Shown: positions 8,178 through 16,753 of the stretch, piece by piece | Layout of the letters: each line of letters starts with the position of its first letter | Numbering within the stretch: position 1 is the first letter of the stretch | NCBI GenBank assembly: GCA_028718505.1 | Contig: JAQULQ010000005.1 | Coordinates: 3,729-35,941 of the forward strand | DNA length: 32,213 bases | Direction: 5' to 3' | Source: Candidatus Colwelliibacteriota bacterium | Lineage (GTDB): Bacteria > Patescibacteriota > Minisyncoccia > UBA6257 > Colwellbacteraceae | Made by a program: the position numbers and the translations under genes | Notes under the pieces: generated by a model | What the model saw: only the letters and a program-made list of their open reading frames with translations | What the model was told of the DNA's origin: nothing | Database searches by the model: none

Positions 8178-9319
8178 TACCTATATTTTAGGATGGCCTG
8201 AGCTAAATTTGAAGCAGCTTCCGGCTTGTAGAAACCAATAGCTGCCTCTGCCATTTTCCTGAGTCTAAGAGGGCTCTCGAGCAGATTCTGGATATTTTCG
8301 ATGAATAGGTGCGGCAAAAGATTATCTGGCTCCATTACGATAGCTGCTCCGGTATTTTGATATGCGATAGCATTAGCCTCTTGGTGATTGTTGGCCGAAT
8401 CCGGCAGAGGAATAATAAGAGAGGGTTTGCCAAAAGCCGCTATTTCAAAAACAAACCCGGCACCGGCCCGCGAGATAACCAGATCAGCTGCCCGAAGGGC
8501 CAGCCGCAGGTCCTTCTGAAAATAATCCATCGCCCGATAGCCATTTCTCAGATTCTCCGGCAGATCTTTAGATACCACCTGAAATTCTGCCAGGACGCTC
8601 TTATAGTTCTTAACCCCGGTCTGATGCAGGACCTGACAGAACGGCAGCAGTCCCGTTAGGGTATCCAAAATAAGATCGTTGATCTGAGCAGCCCCCTGAG
8701 AACCGCCTAGAACAAGTACGAGGGGTTTCTGAGTATCAAAGCTAAAATAACCCTTAGCCTGCTCCTGAGTAGTCTTGTCAGCCAAGAGATATCGGCGCAC
8801 CGGGTTGCCTACGTAAAAGATGTTTTGGCTGGCAAAGTATTGAGCAGCACCTTCGAAAGAGGTCCCCACCAAGTTGGCAAACTTAGCGGCCGTCCGATTA
8901 TTGATACCCGGTATCGCATCTGATTCGTGGATGACAATGGGAATGCGATAAAAACGCGCCGCTAATACCACAGGCAGAGAGCCCACTCCCCCTTTTGAGA
9001 AGACTACATCCGGCATATACCAAAACATTTTCCCGACAGCCTGAAAAAGGCTCCAGACGAACTTCGGTACATCAATGATGTTCATAGGAGAAAAGTATCG
9101 TCTCAGTTTACTGCCGGTTATTCTTGCTACCCGGACGTTATTTTCTTCCAAATACTGCCTAAAGCTTCCGCACGCGCCGAAATAGCGGATCTCCATATTG
9201 ATCGCGTGCTGGGCGGCCAGCGTCTGCAATTCTGCTACCACTGCCACCAACGGATAAATGTGGCCGCCTGTGCCGCCGCCGGTTACTAATACCCTGAATT
9301 TCTTTTCTCTCTTAGCCAT
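8177..9319 (-). CDS. murG: UDP-GlcNAc:undecaprenyl-PP-MurNAc-pentapeptide GlcNAc transferase
   Basis: A 380-aa GT-B glycosyltransferase that converts lipid I to lipid II at the inner face of the membrane. It has the Gly-rich N-terminal loop VTGGGTGGHIYPLVAV, the second loop GGSQGAAQIND, and the UDP-GlcNAc-binding segment FEIAAFGKPSLIIPLPDSANNHQ with the NNHQ motif. Hydrophobic patches around residues 70-115 fit membrane association. It lies 3 bp after ftsW and overlaps gltX by one base. This ftsW-murG order is the canonical division/cell-wall arrangement. Other mur ligase genes are not in the window. Confidence 0.96.
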   Translation of the reverse strand: MAKREKKFRVLVTGGGTGGHIYPLVAVVAELQTLAAQHAINMEIRYFGACGSFRQYLEENNVRVARITGSKLRRYFSPMNIIDVPKFVWSLFQAVGKMFWYMPDVVFSKGGVGSLPVVLAARFYRIPIVIHESDAIPGINNRTAAKFANLVGTSFEGAAQYFASQNIFYVGNPVRRYLLADKTTQEQAKGYFSFDTQKPLVLVLGGSQGAAQINDLILDTLTGLLPFCQVLHQTGVKNYKSVLAEFQVVSKDLPENLRNGYRAMDYFQKDLRLALRAADLVISRAGAGFVFEIAAFGKPSLIIPLPDSANNHQEANAIAYQNTGAAIVMEPDNLLPHLFIENIQNLLESPLRLRKMAEAAIGFYKPEAASNLAQAILKYR

Positions 9320-9322
9320 ATA

Positions 9323-10423
9323 TCAGCCGTTTTTACGGACATTAAGCATTATACCGACCATAGTCATAAAAATCATCAGAGAAAAATTGCCGTAGCTGAT
9401 AAAAGGCAGAGGTACACCGGTCGTTGGAATCAAAGCGGAGGCTGAAGCCATATGCACGGCTGCCTGAACGCCGATGACCGTCGAGAGGCCCAGAGCTACT
9501 AAGTAACCGAATTTGTCCCTAGTTTTACGCGCGATCATAATGCCCCCTATAATTAGTGCCAGAAAAATAAGGATCACGAACATAGTCCCAACGTAACCTG
9601 TCTCCTCGGCGATGATCGCAAAAATAGAATCGGTCATACGTTCGGGCAGGAACTGTTTGGCCTGAGAATTACCGTAACCAACCCCAGTCCATCCGCCCGA
9701 GCCTATTACCGTTAGGGCTTGATTCGCCTGATAGGCTGAGTCCTGAACATCTTCGGTAGGGTCTATGAACGTTTTTATCCGCTCTATACGATAATCCTGA
9801 GCGAGCATAATGAAACCTGCCAGTAAAAGCGTGCCGAGAAGAATAATAACGGTCAGGAAGCTCCATCTGGCTCCGGATGCCATATACATAGCACAGGCAG
9901 TCAGGCAGATGATGATGGCGGCGCTGGTCGAACCCTGGATAAACAGAATAAGTGCTACGAAGCCGATGATAGATAAGAAAGGAACCAGCCCTTCAGAGAA
10001 GCTTTTCTCCCGCGAGGATTTCTGGCTGGTAAGCCAAGCGGCCAGATAAATGACGATCGTCAGCTTCAGAAGTTCGGACGGCTGAATAGTCAGGCTGCCA
10101 ATATCAATCCATCTTCTGGCAGCACCCGATGCTATCCCGAGAGGCGTGAAAAGCAGCATCAACAGGCCGATGCTGCCGATGAAGATCAGGGATGCCAGTT
10201 TCTTGTAGAGATGATAATCAATAAAGTAACCGGCTAAGAATCCCAAAGTGCCAATGCCGATGCCGATGATTATCTGGTCTTTTAGATAATAAAATGGGTC
10301 GCCGTGCTCTTCCTTACCCAGATCAGACGAAGCTGATGCCAGAGCCATCAAGCCGATCCCCAGAAGCAGTACCAGGAAGCTAAAGAAGACCAGGTAATCC
10401 AATTTGCGGTTGGCTCCCTTCAT
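9323..10423 (-). CDS. ftsW: SEDS-family peptidoglycan polymerase, FtsW-like
   Basis: A 366-aa polytopic membrane protein of the SEDS family (FtsW/RodA), which polymerises lipid II glycan chains. About ten hydrophobic segments are visible. Family motifs are IQPSELLKL, GSGGWTGVGYGNSQAKQFLPE, the TDSIFAIIAEETG segment containing the conserved Asp, and GVPLPFISYGNFS near the C-terminus. The usual SYGGSS there reads SYGNFS, a small departure. FtsW is preferred over RodA because murG follows 3 bp downstream and mraY lies in the same run, but the sequence alone does not exclude RodA. Its start is one base after the stop of the amidohydrolase-like gene. Confidence 0.9.
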   Translation of the reverse strand: MKGANRKLDYLVFFSFLVLLLGIGLMALASASSDLGKEEHGDPFYYLKDQIIIGIGIGTLGFLAGYFIDYHLYKKLASLIFIGSIGLLMLLFTPLGIASGAARRWIDIGSLTIQPSELLKLTIVIYLAAWLTSQKSSREKSFSEGLVPFLSIIGFVALILFIQGSTSAAIIICLTACAMYMASGARWSFLTVIILLGTLLLAGFIMLAQDYRIERIKTFIDPTEDVQDSAYQANQALTVIGSGGWTGVGYGNSQAKQFLPERMTDSIFAIIAEETGYVGTMFVILIFLALIIGGIMIARKTRDKFGYLVALGLSTVIGVQAAVHMASASALIPTTGVPLPFISYGNFSLMIFMTMVGIMLNVRKNG

Positions 10424-10424
10424 C

Positions 10425-11915
10425 CTACCGGTAGTAACTAAGGATCTCCCCCTTTAATTTATCCCGGCCGAATACTTTGCCTCCCAAAATTATCTCCTTA
10501 ACTTCGTAATTGTCTTTGCTTAAGATCGTCAGATCAGCCGCCATACCCTCATCAATGATTCCTCTATTCTCTATGCCGAAGAACTCAGCGGGGGTTTTGG
10601 TAAGTCTTTTGACGGTTTCTTCGAGAGACAGCAGTCCTTCTCGAGCTGTTTCCCGCAAGAAATTAGTGAATGCTTTGCCTGCCTGATCGTTGAATAGGTG
10701 CCCCGGACCGGGTGAAACGCCCGACATAGACGAAGTAATCAGGGCGTTCTCTTCGCCCAAAAAATTACGGAGGGTCGGTGAACTGATATCATCGTAAAAA
10801 AGAGTAGCCGTCAGGTCGCTCATATCAGCTATGCGGCGAACGGCGTCAATATAATCTACGCCCCAGTTCTCAGAGATCTGTTTAATGGTTTTTCCCACCA
10901 GGAAGTGATGCTTGGGGGCACTGGCAACACGAATACTTCTTAGATCATGATTCTGCAGCTCCTTGCGAAAAGCCTCCCGATACCTCGCTTCCCGCACTCT
11001 GGCCAGCATAATGCCCAAACCGGGCGCCTGCATGATCTTGGGCAGAAAGAAAGAGATGGGGATCTCCCGTGTTTCGAACGGCTCGAGCAGAAAGCGGAGA
11101 TTGTCTTTTTTGCCTGAATAATTTCTAAGCAAACCGATAGCCTCCCGAAACTCTTTCGTATACCCAATGATCGGCCTTAATCCCTCGATCAAGATTTTGG
11201 CTTTAGATGTCTGGGCCAGCCGGATTATCTCCTCCACGGACTTTTTAAGGCCCTTGCGCTTATCTCGCAGACCAACCACATGAACGGCGTCAAATTCACG
11301 GACTGTTCTGGCGACCTCAAGAAGTTCGCGCGCCGAGATACTATTACCCTGAGCAAAGCTTAGATCAGACGAAACTCCGTAGGCCCCCCCTCCTAGTGCT
11401 TCCTCTATCATCCGCTTTAGAACGGCCAACTCCTTGATATCCAGACTCTTTCTGTTACCCGCCAGATCACGCCGCAGAGTGGAATGTCCTATCAGGGTTC
11501 CGAAATTGATACCCAGCCGGTATTTATCCAGCTGATTCAAGAACTCTTTCAGAGTATGCCAATTAACATTAAGGTCGTTTGTATCGGCCCAAACTTCGAT
11601 TGTACTCGGAGCGCCGTAAAGCAGTGGGGCCAGAGAGACTCCTCCCGTTCCGCCTAGGATGGAGGTTACCCCTTGTCTGATAAAGCTGGTCTGCTGAGGA
11701 TTAGAAAAAAGGCTAAGATAGTGGTCGGAACGGGCATGAACGTCAATAAATCCGGGCACTAAGTAGTTGCCGAACCCTTCGATAACTTCACCAGCACCCC
11801 GCTCCCTAAGATTGCCGATGGAGGAAACAATATTCTTCTGCACCAGTACGTCAGCCCGGTAGGCTTCCTTGCCGGTACCATCGACAACCTGAACGCCTTT
11901 GATCAGCAGACTCAT
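10425..11915 (-). CDS. D-aminoacylase-like amidohydrolase, probable pseudoenzyme in the mur cluster
   Basis: A 496-aa amidohydrolase-superfamily protein closest in layout to N-acyl-D-amino-acid deacylases. It has the composite-domain start (GVQVVDGTGKEAYRADVLV), the PGFIDVHARSDHY strand, RQGVTSILGGTGGVSLAPL, GAYGVSSDLSFAQG and the C-terminal GMAADLTIL. The fold is intact but the metal site is not. The HxH motif reads HAR, the Cys of the family's GNCG reads as Thr in GGTGG, the ligand His of SHxRxE reads VGLRDK, that of ISHxK reads IEGLR, and the SDG Asp region reads SSMSG. I therefore expect no metal-dependent hydrolysis. It sits between mraY and ftsW, one base from ftsW, suggesting a structural or regulatory role in wall synthesis. 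Motif comparison is from memory of the family. Confidence 0.8.
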   Translation of the reverse strand: MSLLIKGVQVVDGTGKEAYRADVLVQKNIVSSIGNLRERGAGEVIEGFGNYLVPGFIDVHARSDHYLSLFSNPQQTSFIRQGVTSILGGTGGVSLAPLLYGAPSTIEVWADTNDLNVNWHTLKEFLNQLDKYRLGINFGTLIGHSTLRRDLAGNRKSLDIKELAVLKRMIEEALGGGAYGVSSDLSFAQGNSISARELLEVARTVREFDAVHVVGLRDKRKGLKKSVEEIIRLAQTSKAKILIEGLRPIIGYTKEFREAIGLLRNYSGKKDNLRFLLEPFETREIPISFFLPKIMQAPGLGIMLARVREARYREAFRKELQNHDLRSIRVASAPKHHFLVGKTIKQISENWGVDYIDAVRRIADMSDLTATLFYDDISSPTLRNFLGEENALITSSMSGVSPGPGHLFNDQAGKAFTNFLRETAREGLLSLEETVKRLTKTPAEFFGIENRGIIDEGMAADLTILSKDNYEVKEIILGGKVFGRDKLKGEILSYYR

Positions 11916-11922
11916 TAATGAA

Positions 11923-11928
11923 ATTATA
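11923..11928 (-). promoter_or_regulatory. -10 box directly before the amidohydrolase-like gene
   Basis: TATAAT on the minus strand ends 7 nt before the ATG at 11915, the spacing expected when transcription begins at or next to the start codon (leaderless message). No Shine-Dalgarno lies in those 7 nt. The -35 is weak (TTGGGG at a 19-nt spacing). If real, the lower mur genes can be transcribed separately from mraY. Confidence 0.5.
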
Positions 11929-11957
11929 AACCCAAAGAGCTGTGATCCCCCAATTTG

Positions 11958-13001
11958 TTAAACGAAAAGGCGGTCCAGGAAGAAGATAGCTAAGCCGAGG
12001 CCCATACCAATAACGGAGATGATCCAAAACCTCATAGTTACCTGGCTTTCGGGCCATCCGCACGCCTCAAAATGATGGTGGATCGGGGTAGACAGGAATA
12101 TTTTCCGCTTAAGGTATTTTTTATAGAAGGTTTGGATAATGACAGACCCCGATTCCATTACTGGTACGATAGCGAATATCGGCAGCAGAACGATCGTATT
12201 AGTCAGCATGGCGATGACCCCCATAGTGATGCCGAGGGCCATAGCGCCGGTATCTCCCATGAAGAACTTTGCCGGATATATATTAAACCAGAGAAAGGCC
12301 AGGAGCGCTCCGAGAATGGCTCCGATCATGGCGGCCAGATCAAATCTTCCTAAGGCGAAAGATATAACCAACAAGGCGGCGAAGATAAAAAGGGAGATGC
12401 CTCCCCAAAGGCCGTCCAGCCCGTCGGTTTCATTAGCTGAAAAAGCGCTGGCTATGATAATGAAGATGAATATGGGTACGTACCAGAAACCGATCTCAAA
12501 ATTGCCAAGAAAAGGAATGCTGAGCTCCCGCCACTCAAGTTTTGAATAAAACCACCACGCGCCCACAAGCGCCAGGCAGAAATAGATGATCATCTTATGG
12601 GAAATCCGCATTCCCCCGCCCTTGTCCCCTATTCTCAGTACACCCATAAGATCATCGAAAAACCCGAAAGTGGCGGCAATAAAAAATGCCGCCAAGGGCA
12701 GATAAGTCTGGGCTCGGTCGATAAAATTAAAGTACCCCCAAAAACCGTCGAATAGTGCGTCTAAAAGCAGAAAGCCGGCCATCAAAATGAGGACGGTCAG
12801 CCAGATGATCGTCCCTCCCATAGTTAAAGTCCCCTCCTTCTTTCGGTGCAGACTGGAAAAAATAGGGGTGTCCTTGGACACTCTTATTTGCTTGCCGATA
12901 TGCAGTTTTTTCAGAAAGTTCGTGACGAACGGTGTGAGGGTGAGAGCCGTAATGAAAGCGATGATCAGGATAGCTATAATTCTGACTCCTTCTAATATCA
13001 T
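11958..13001 (-). CDS. mraY: Phospho-N-acetylmuramoyl-pentapeptide transferase
   Basis: A 347-aa integral membrane enzyme that forms lipid I from UDP-MurNAc-pentapeptide and undecaprenyl phosphate. About ten membrane helices are visible. Signature motifs are all present: FGFFDDLMGV (Asp pair), NETDGLDGLWGG, IYPAKFFMGDTGAMALG and the TPIHHHFEACGW loop. Length is normal (about 320-360 aa). It is the first gene of the leftward murein cluster; the amidohydrolase-like gene follows after 42 bp. Upstream, 13002-13067, I see a TTGACA on the minus strand but no well-spaced -10, so its promoter is unassigned. Confidence 0.97.
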   Translation of the reverse strand: MILEGVRIIAILIIAFITALTLTPFVTNFLKKLHIGKQIRVSKDTPIFSSLHRKKEGTLTMGGTIIWLTVLILMAGFLLLDALFDGFWGYFNFIDRAQTYLPLAAFFIAATFGFFDDLMGVLRIGDKGGGMRISHKMIIYFCLALVGAWWFYSKLEWRELSIPFLGNFEIGFWYVPIFIFIIIASAFSANETDGLDGLWGGISLFIFAALLVISFALGRFDLAAMIGAILGALLAFLWFNIYPAKFFMGDTGAMALGITMGVIAMLTNTIVLLPIFAIVPVMESGSVIIQTFYKKYLKRKIFLSTPIHHHFEACGWPESQVTMRFWIISVIGMGLGLAIFFLDRLFV

Positions 13002-13067
13002 AGTAGTAAAAACAGAGTTAGCACTGTCTATTCTCCAACTCTATACACTGTTGTGTCAATGGGAATA

Positions 13068-13637
13068 TCATTGATCATCTCCTGCCCGGTCATTTTCGGC
13101 AAAATAAGACTGAACTAAAGTGCGGTACTGCTGGAAATCCGGCATTTGTTCCTGAGAGCCCAACCCCATGTGACTAAGAAACTCGAAGGTCGGCTGGTAG
13201 AGATAGGTATTCGGCCTCTTGGGGTCCGCTCTGCGCTCAATTAATCCCTTGACCGTCAGACTTCTCAGAATAAACGATGAGTTGACCCCCCGGACATGCT
13301 CAATTAACGCCCGGCCGCAGGGGCCCAAATAGGCGATGATAGCTAATGTCTCCAAGCTGGCAGGTGTCAGTTTGCTGTCCATTTCTTCCCTGATCATCTG
13401 GCTGATCAAAGAAGATAGGTCTGGGGAGGTCGTCAGTTCAGCCCGGCTGTCATGAATGATGAGATCCAATCCCCTGCTCTCATCAGCGAGCTTGTGCTTA
13501 AGGGACTCCAGGCCGGCTTTAACTCTGTCTTCATCCATTTTTAGCAGGACGGCTAAGCGTTTAAAAGTAACCGGCTCACCGTGGACAAAGAGGATAGCTT
13601 CTATTTTCGCTTCCAGACTTTTTTTAGATCTTTCCAT
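13068..13637 (-). CDS. scpB: Segregation and condensation protein B
   Basis: A 189-aa subunit of the SMC-ScpAB condensin complex, which organises and segregates the chromosome. Two tandem winged-helix domains are visible: residues about 8-80 (LEAKIEAILFVHGEPVTFKRLAVLL) and 85-165 (LTPASLETLAIIAYLGPCGRALIEHVRGVNSS, with the family-typical LETLAIIAY). The start overlaps the scpA end by 14 bp, so expression is coupled. No smc gene is in this window; in many genomes it lies elsewhere. Confidence 0.95.
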   Translation of the reverse strand: MERSKKSLEAKIEAILFVHGEPVTFKRLAVLLKMDEDRVKAGLESLKHKLADESRGLDLIIHDSRAELTTSPDLSSLISQMIREEMDSKLTPASLETLAIIAYLGPCGRALIEHVRGVNSSFILRSLTVKGLIERRADPKRPNTYLYQPTFEFLSHMGLGSQEQMPDFQQYRTLVQSYFAENDRAGDDQ

Positions 13638-14358
13638 CGGTGCTTAAAATAGTGATGTCTCCGAAGATATCTTCCTGAATAATGTTGATGCGATTGTCTT
13701 TCAGAAGATGCAGTAAGGCTAAGAACATTACCACCACTTCTGATTTCTCTTTATCGCCCCTCAAACGGCTGAAGCTTGTCTGGACTATGTTTTTTATTTT
13801 ATGCAAAAGCTCTGTGATTTTCTCTTCCAGGTTAACCATAGTTACCTCTCTAGTTTCTAGTTTTTGCAATTCCTCAACCATCGCCACTAGCTGGGAGAAA
13901 CTCTGTTTTAACTGTTCGGGTATTACTTTCTCGCTTAGGTAAAATCCGGGAGGTACTGCGGCCAGATAGGGTCTTCCGGCTGTCCGGCGAATATTCCAAG
14001 CTTCAGCGATAGTTCTCTCTGCCTGGCGAAATTCCCTGTAAAGCTTCAGCCTTTTTTCAAGTTCAGCTACGTCTTTTTCTTCCTCCTCGGAGAGGGTAAG
14101 ACTGGGCAAAAGGGCGTACGACTTTATCAGCACTAGTTTGGATGCTATAACCACAAAGTCAGCCAATTCTTTATGGCTAACCTCTTCAAGTTTTTCCAAA
14201 TAGGCGATGAAATCTGCCGTTACCTGAGCGAGATTCAGCCGTGTAATTTCCAATTTTCTTTCGTCGATGAGCTCCAGAAGCTTGTCCAGAGGACCCCTAA
14301 ACTCCCCTACTTCCAGCTCATAACCAACCGGTGTAATCGTTTCCACTCTGTATTCCAT
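13624..14358 (-). CDS. scpA: Segregation and condensation protein A
   Basis: A 244-aa kleisin that bridges the SMC head domains with ScpB. The N-terminal motif is VGEFRGPLDKLLELIDERKLEITRLNLAQVTADFIAYL, the hallmark of the family. The middle is acidic and helical, and the C-terminus ends with a winged helix (SEVVVMFLALLHLLKDNRINIIQEDIFGDI). The region near residue 3-12 is the start of the SMC-binding segment and supports the ATG at 14358. A TATATA box ends 7 nt upstream of this ATG, so the mRNA may be leaderless. It is divergent from dnaX with 44 bp between them. Confidence 0.95.
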   Translation of the reverse strand: MEYRVETITPVGYELEVGEFRGPLDKLLELIDERKLEITRLNLAQVTADFIAYLEKLEEVSHKELADFVVIASKLVLIKSYALLPSLTLSEEEEKDVAELEKRLKLYREFRQAERTIAEAWNIRRTAGRPYLAAVPPGFYLSEKVIPEQLKQSFSQLVAMVEELQKLETREVTMVNLEEKITELLHKIKNIVQTSFSRLRGDKEKSEVVVMFLALLHLLKDNRINIIQEDIFGDITILSTDGKI

Positions 14359-14402
14359 TCTAGGTTATATATACCTATAATGAAAGCGGATTTCCCCCCA
14401 AG
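14359..14402. promoter_or_regulatory. Divergent promoter region scpA / dnaX
   Basis: This 44-bp gap must serve both genes. On the plus strand TATAAT (14376-14381) lies 21 nt before the dnaX ATG. On the minus strand TATATA (14371-14366) lies 7 nt before the scpA ATG. The two -10 boxes are only a few bases apart on opposite strands, so the two promoters probably exclude each other. No good -35 hexamers were found. Confidence 0.5.
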
Positions 14403-15512
14403 ATGTCCTTAGCTATTTATAGAAAATACCGTCCGCGAGTGTTCGCCGACCTGATCGGCCAGGAGCTGGTAGTCGAGATCCTGGGGAACGCCGCCCGGGC
14501 TGACAAAATAAGCCATGCCTATCTTTTCCATGGTCCAAGGGGTACCGGTAAAACCAGCGCCGCCCGCCTTTTAGCTAAAGTAGTGAACTGCGAAACGCGC
14601 CTGAAAGACGAAGTTTTCCGCAAAAAGGGTGAACCTTGCAATAAGTGCCGCCCCTGCATTGAGATAGATGAGGGACGGGCTCTGGATGTAGTTGAGTTAG
14701 ACGCTGCCTCTAACCGCGGCATAGAAGAGATGAGGAATATTAAAGAGGGCATCCGATTAGCACCCACTTCCTATAAGTACAAAGTTTTTATCATAGATGA
14801 GGCGCACCAGCTCACTAAATTCGCCGCCGATGCCCTTCTGAAAACTTTAGAGGAACCGCCCGGCCATGCAATTTTCGTTTTAGCTACCACCGAAGAGGAT
14901 AAAATACCGGTGACTATCAGCTCACGTACTCAGCGTTTCCATTTTCGCCGGCTGCCCGTTAAAGCCATCTCAGAGAAGCTAGTCAAAATAGTTAAGGCGG
15001 AGGAAATAGAAATAGAAACTGCCGCCCTCGAGCTGATCGCCACCTCTTCCGAAGGAAGCTTCCGTGATGCAGAGTCCCTGCTTGAGCAGGTGGTCAGTAT
15101 GAGCGACTCAATGGACCTAGCATCGGTGGAGAGAATCCTTGGCAAAGTAGGATTCATCCGCACCGATGCTTTAGCGGAGTATCTTATCAGCAGCGATTTG
15201 GAGAAGACTTTGGATTACTTAGCAGAGATAAACGAAATGGGTTTCAATCTGGTCCAGCTGACCAAGGATCTAATTCACTACTTAAGGCGCATTTTAGCGT
15301 ATAAATTTGACGATAAGCTCGGCGTTTATTATGAACGAGAGTTCACTCAGGATGAAGTCAATGCCATCAAACAACGCGCCGCTTCGGTCCAAGATGTCGA
15401 TAAGCTGATCCGCTTAATAAAGGGGCTTATTCGAGCTTATTCACAGATGCGCTACTCCCCCTTTACTCTTGTACCGTTAGAGGTCGCGATAATTGAGAAT
15501 CTTAAGGGTTAA
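14403..15512 (+). CDS. dnaX: DNA polymerase III subunit gamma (DnaX, short form)
   Basis: A 369-aa clamp-loader ATPase. It has Walker A (FHGPRGTGKTSAARLLAK), four Cys of the DnaX zinc module (NCETRL plus CNKCRPC), Walker B FIIDEAHQLT, the sensor I ATTEEDKIP and arginine-finger segment SSRTQRFHFRR, then the domain III collar. It stops after domain III, so the tau-specific C-terminus that binds the polymerase and helicase is missing; only a gamma-like product is possible. This is common in reduced genomes. It is the only plus-strand core gene among leftward neighbours and converges on the GerMN gene with a 27-bp gap. Confidence 0.95.
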   Translation: MSLAIYRKYRPRVFADLIGQELVVEILGNAARADKISHAYLFHGPRGTGKTSAARLLAKVVNCETRLKDEVFRKKGEPCNKCRPCIEIDEGRALDVVELDAASNRGIEEMRNIKEGIRLAPTSYKYKVFIIDEAHQLTKFAADALLKTLEEPPGHAIFVLATTEEDKIPVTISSRTQRFHFRRLPVKAISEKLVKIVKAEEIEIETAALELIATSSEGSFRDAESLLEQVVSMSDSMDLASVERILGKVGFIRTDALAEYLISSDLEKTLDYLAEINEMGFNLVQLTKDLIHYLRRILAYKFDDKLGVYYEREFTQDEVNAIKQRAASVQDVDKLIRLIKGLIRAYSQMRYSPFTLVPLEVAIIENLKG

Positions 15513-15539
15513 AAAGCGCTGTTCGGGGACGGGCGCGGT

Positions 15540-16397
15540 TTATGGCTGGAGGACTTCTTCGGTTTCGCCGTTTATAGAAATAATCACCTCCTGAATAGTC
15601 GGAAACTCTTTAAGCGTGTTAGTGATCTCGGCACGGATGGCCGCCACTCGGCAGGAACCGCCGACTTGGTACTGGAGCTGCTGGTCAAAGTCAACCTTAG
15701 CTATCCCGTCCTCGATTGTCAGAGATTGGATTTTTACGCCCGGATTTATCGAGGTGAACAGGTCTTGGCTTTTTTCTTCCTGAGTGGGCCCCTTTAGTAA
15801 TTCTTCAAGGGCTGCTCGAGCCACCGCTTGGGTTTTAGGAACCACCCGTTCGACAGCGACCGTGGTATTACACTCGGTTGAGCCTTCGGGCATCGTACTG
15901 AAATGGACTCTAACCGCAGTTTTCTCTCCGGCTGTTTTCCCGAAGATCACTGGTATAAGCACGGCTCCGTCATTCTCCGGCATATCAGAGGGATTATCTT
16001 TCTCTAGTACCAGCATCCCTTTTTCAGTAGATGGCTGGGAAAACGAAAGATTTGCCCGAAATTCAACGAAGTCTTCGGTCATCCAATTAAGGGGAGTTTC
16101 AGCAATGCCCTGGGCCAGCACTTGGCCGTTGTCGTCCAACAGACGAACTGGAAAGGATGCTTCAAAGAACCAATAACCCCGAGCTTTCCCCTGAATAGCC
16201 AGCGGGCTGGTGATCGTATCCCCCGGAGCGGGACTGCTGACTACGATCATACCTTCAGCAGTTGCCGGGATATAGGAAGCAGCTATGTCCGCTCCATTTT
16301 GCTCTGTATCTGGGGCAACAGTCGGTTTCGTGAAGAAGAACAGATATCCCCCGATGATCACGGCGAAGAAAACTATTACCCAGAGTATTTTGCCCAT
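15540..16397 (-). CDS. Membrane-anchored Gmad2 + GerMN domain protein
   Basis: The ORF track starts at 16592, but I place the start at the internal ATG at 16397 (about 285 aa). It opens directly with a signal anchor (MGKILWVIVFFAVIIGGYLF), whereas the upstream 65 codons show no domain. A perfect TATAAT also ends 6 nt before this ATG. After the anchor comes an Ig-like Gmad2 domain (VVSSPAPGDTITSPLAIQG to VLIPVIF) and a GerMN domain (TAVRVHFSTMPEGSTEC, RAALEELLKGPTQEE, GIAKVDFDQQLQ). These domains were named from spore germination and sporulation proteins but occur widely in non-sporulating Gram-positive and CPR surface proteins. A wall-associated structural role is likely; the exact function is unknown. 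Confidence 0.8.
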   Translation of the reverse strand: MGKILWVIVFFAVIIGGYLFFFTKPTVAPDTEQNGADIAASYIPATAEGMIVVSSPAPGDTITSPLAIQGKARGYWFFEASFPVRLLDDNGQVLAQGIAETPLNWMTEDFVEFRANLSFSQPSTEKGMLVLEKDNPSDMPENDGAVLIPVIFGKTAGEKTAVRVHFSTMPEGSTECNTTVAVERVVPKTQAVARAALEELLKGPTQEEKSQDLFTSINPGVKIQSLTIEDGIAKVDFDQQLQYQVGGSCRVAAIRAEITNTLKEFPTIQEVIISINGETEEVLQP

Positions 16398-16403
16398 GGG
16401 GTC

Positions 16404-16409
16404 ATTATA
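16404..16409 (-). promoter_or_regulatory. -10 box of the GerMN gene
   Basis: TATAAT on the minus strand ends 6 nt before the ATG at 16397, again leaving no room for a Shine-Dalgarno. No convincing -35 hexamer lies 16-18 bp upstream. It supports the shorter start for this gene. Confidence 0.5.
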
Positions 16410-16433
16410 GAACAGGCATACAGCGAATGATAT

Positions 16434-16462
16434 TTGACCAATAGATGCTGGCGTTGCATATT
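16434..16462 (+). promoter_or_regulatory. Promoter of the small basic protein gene
   Basis: TTGACC, 17 bp, CATATT on the plus strand, followed about 35 bp later by the ATG at 16497. This gene, unlike several neighbours, has a Shine-Dalgarno-like GAAGGGA (16482-16488) 8 nt before its start. Confidence 0.5.
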
Positions 16463-16496
16463 TTAGGCACGGTTCTTCAAAGAAGGGAACGAAGCT

Positions 16497-16706
16497 ATGG
16501 CGATCCAGCCAGAAGTTGCTCCGCCCGAAGCCGAAGAGCTTCTCTTGCGTTTCATCGAGAAGACGCTTAGACGTCTGCGCGGACTTCGTCATGTCGCCCC
16601 CAAGCAGCTTAGTAAGCTGGTGGACGAGCTCGAGGGCGATCGGTTAGATGCCGAGGAAGCGATTCGGCGCATGCGTGAGCGTGAGCGTAAGCGCAAACGC
16701 AAGTAG
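16497..16706 (+). CDS. Small highly charged protein of unknown function
   Basis: A 69-aa protein with an acidic N-terminus (PPEAEELLLRF), helical middle (FIEKTLRRLRGLRHVAPKQL, then LVDELEGDRLDAEEAIRRM) and an extremely basic tail (RERERKRKRK). It has its own promoter (TTGACC-17-CATATT), a good ribosome-binding site (GAAGGGA) and a strong intrinsic terminator 50 bp after the stop, so it is very likely a real single-gene transcript. I recognise no family. The helical body with a lysine/arginine tail suggests nucleic-acid or ribosome binding, but that is only inference. Confidence 0.7.
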   Translation: MAIQPEVAPPEAEELLLRFIEKTLRRLRGLRHVAPKQLSKLVDELEGDRLDAEEAIRRMRERERKRKRK

Positions 16707-16753
16707 GGCTGCTTCCAGCAGATTCTGTCTCTATGTACCTACCCAAGGAGGAC

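Noticed and set aside
13002-13067. TTGACA on the minus strand upstream of mraY
   Set aside because: No -10 hexamer at 16-18 bp, so it was not called as a promoter.
15513-15539. Possible terminator between convergent dnaX and GerMN genes
   Set aside because: Only a 4-bp GCGC pairing with a large loop could be drawn.
16398-16592. N-terminal extension of the GerMN ORF (65 codons)
   Set aside because: It precedes a clear signal anchor, contains the -10 box of the gene and overlaps the divergent promoter of the small basic protein gene.
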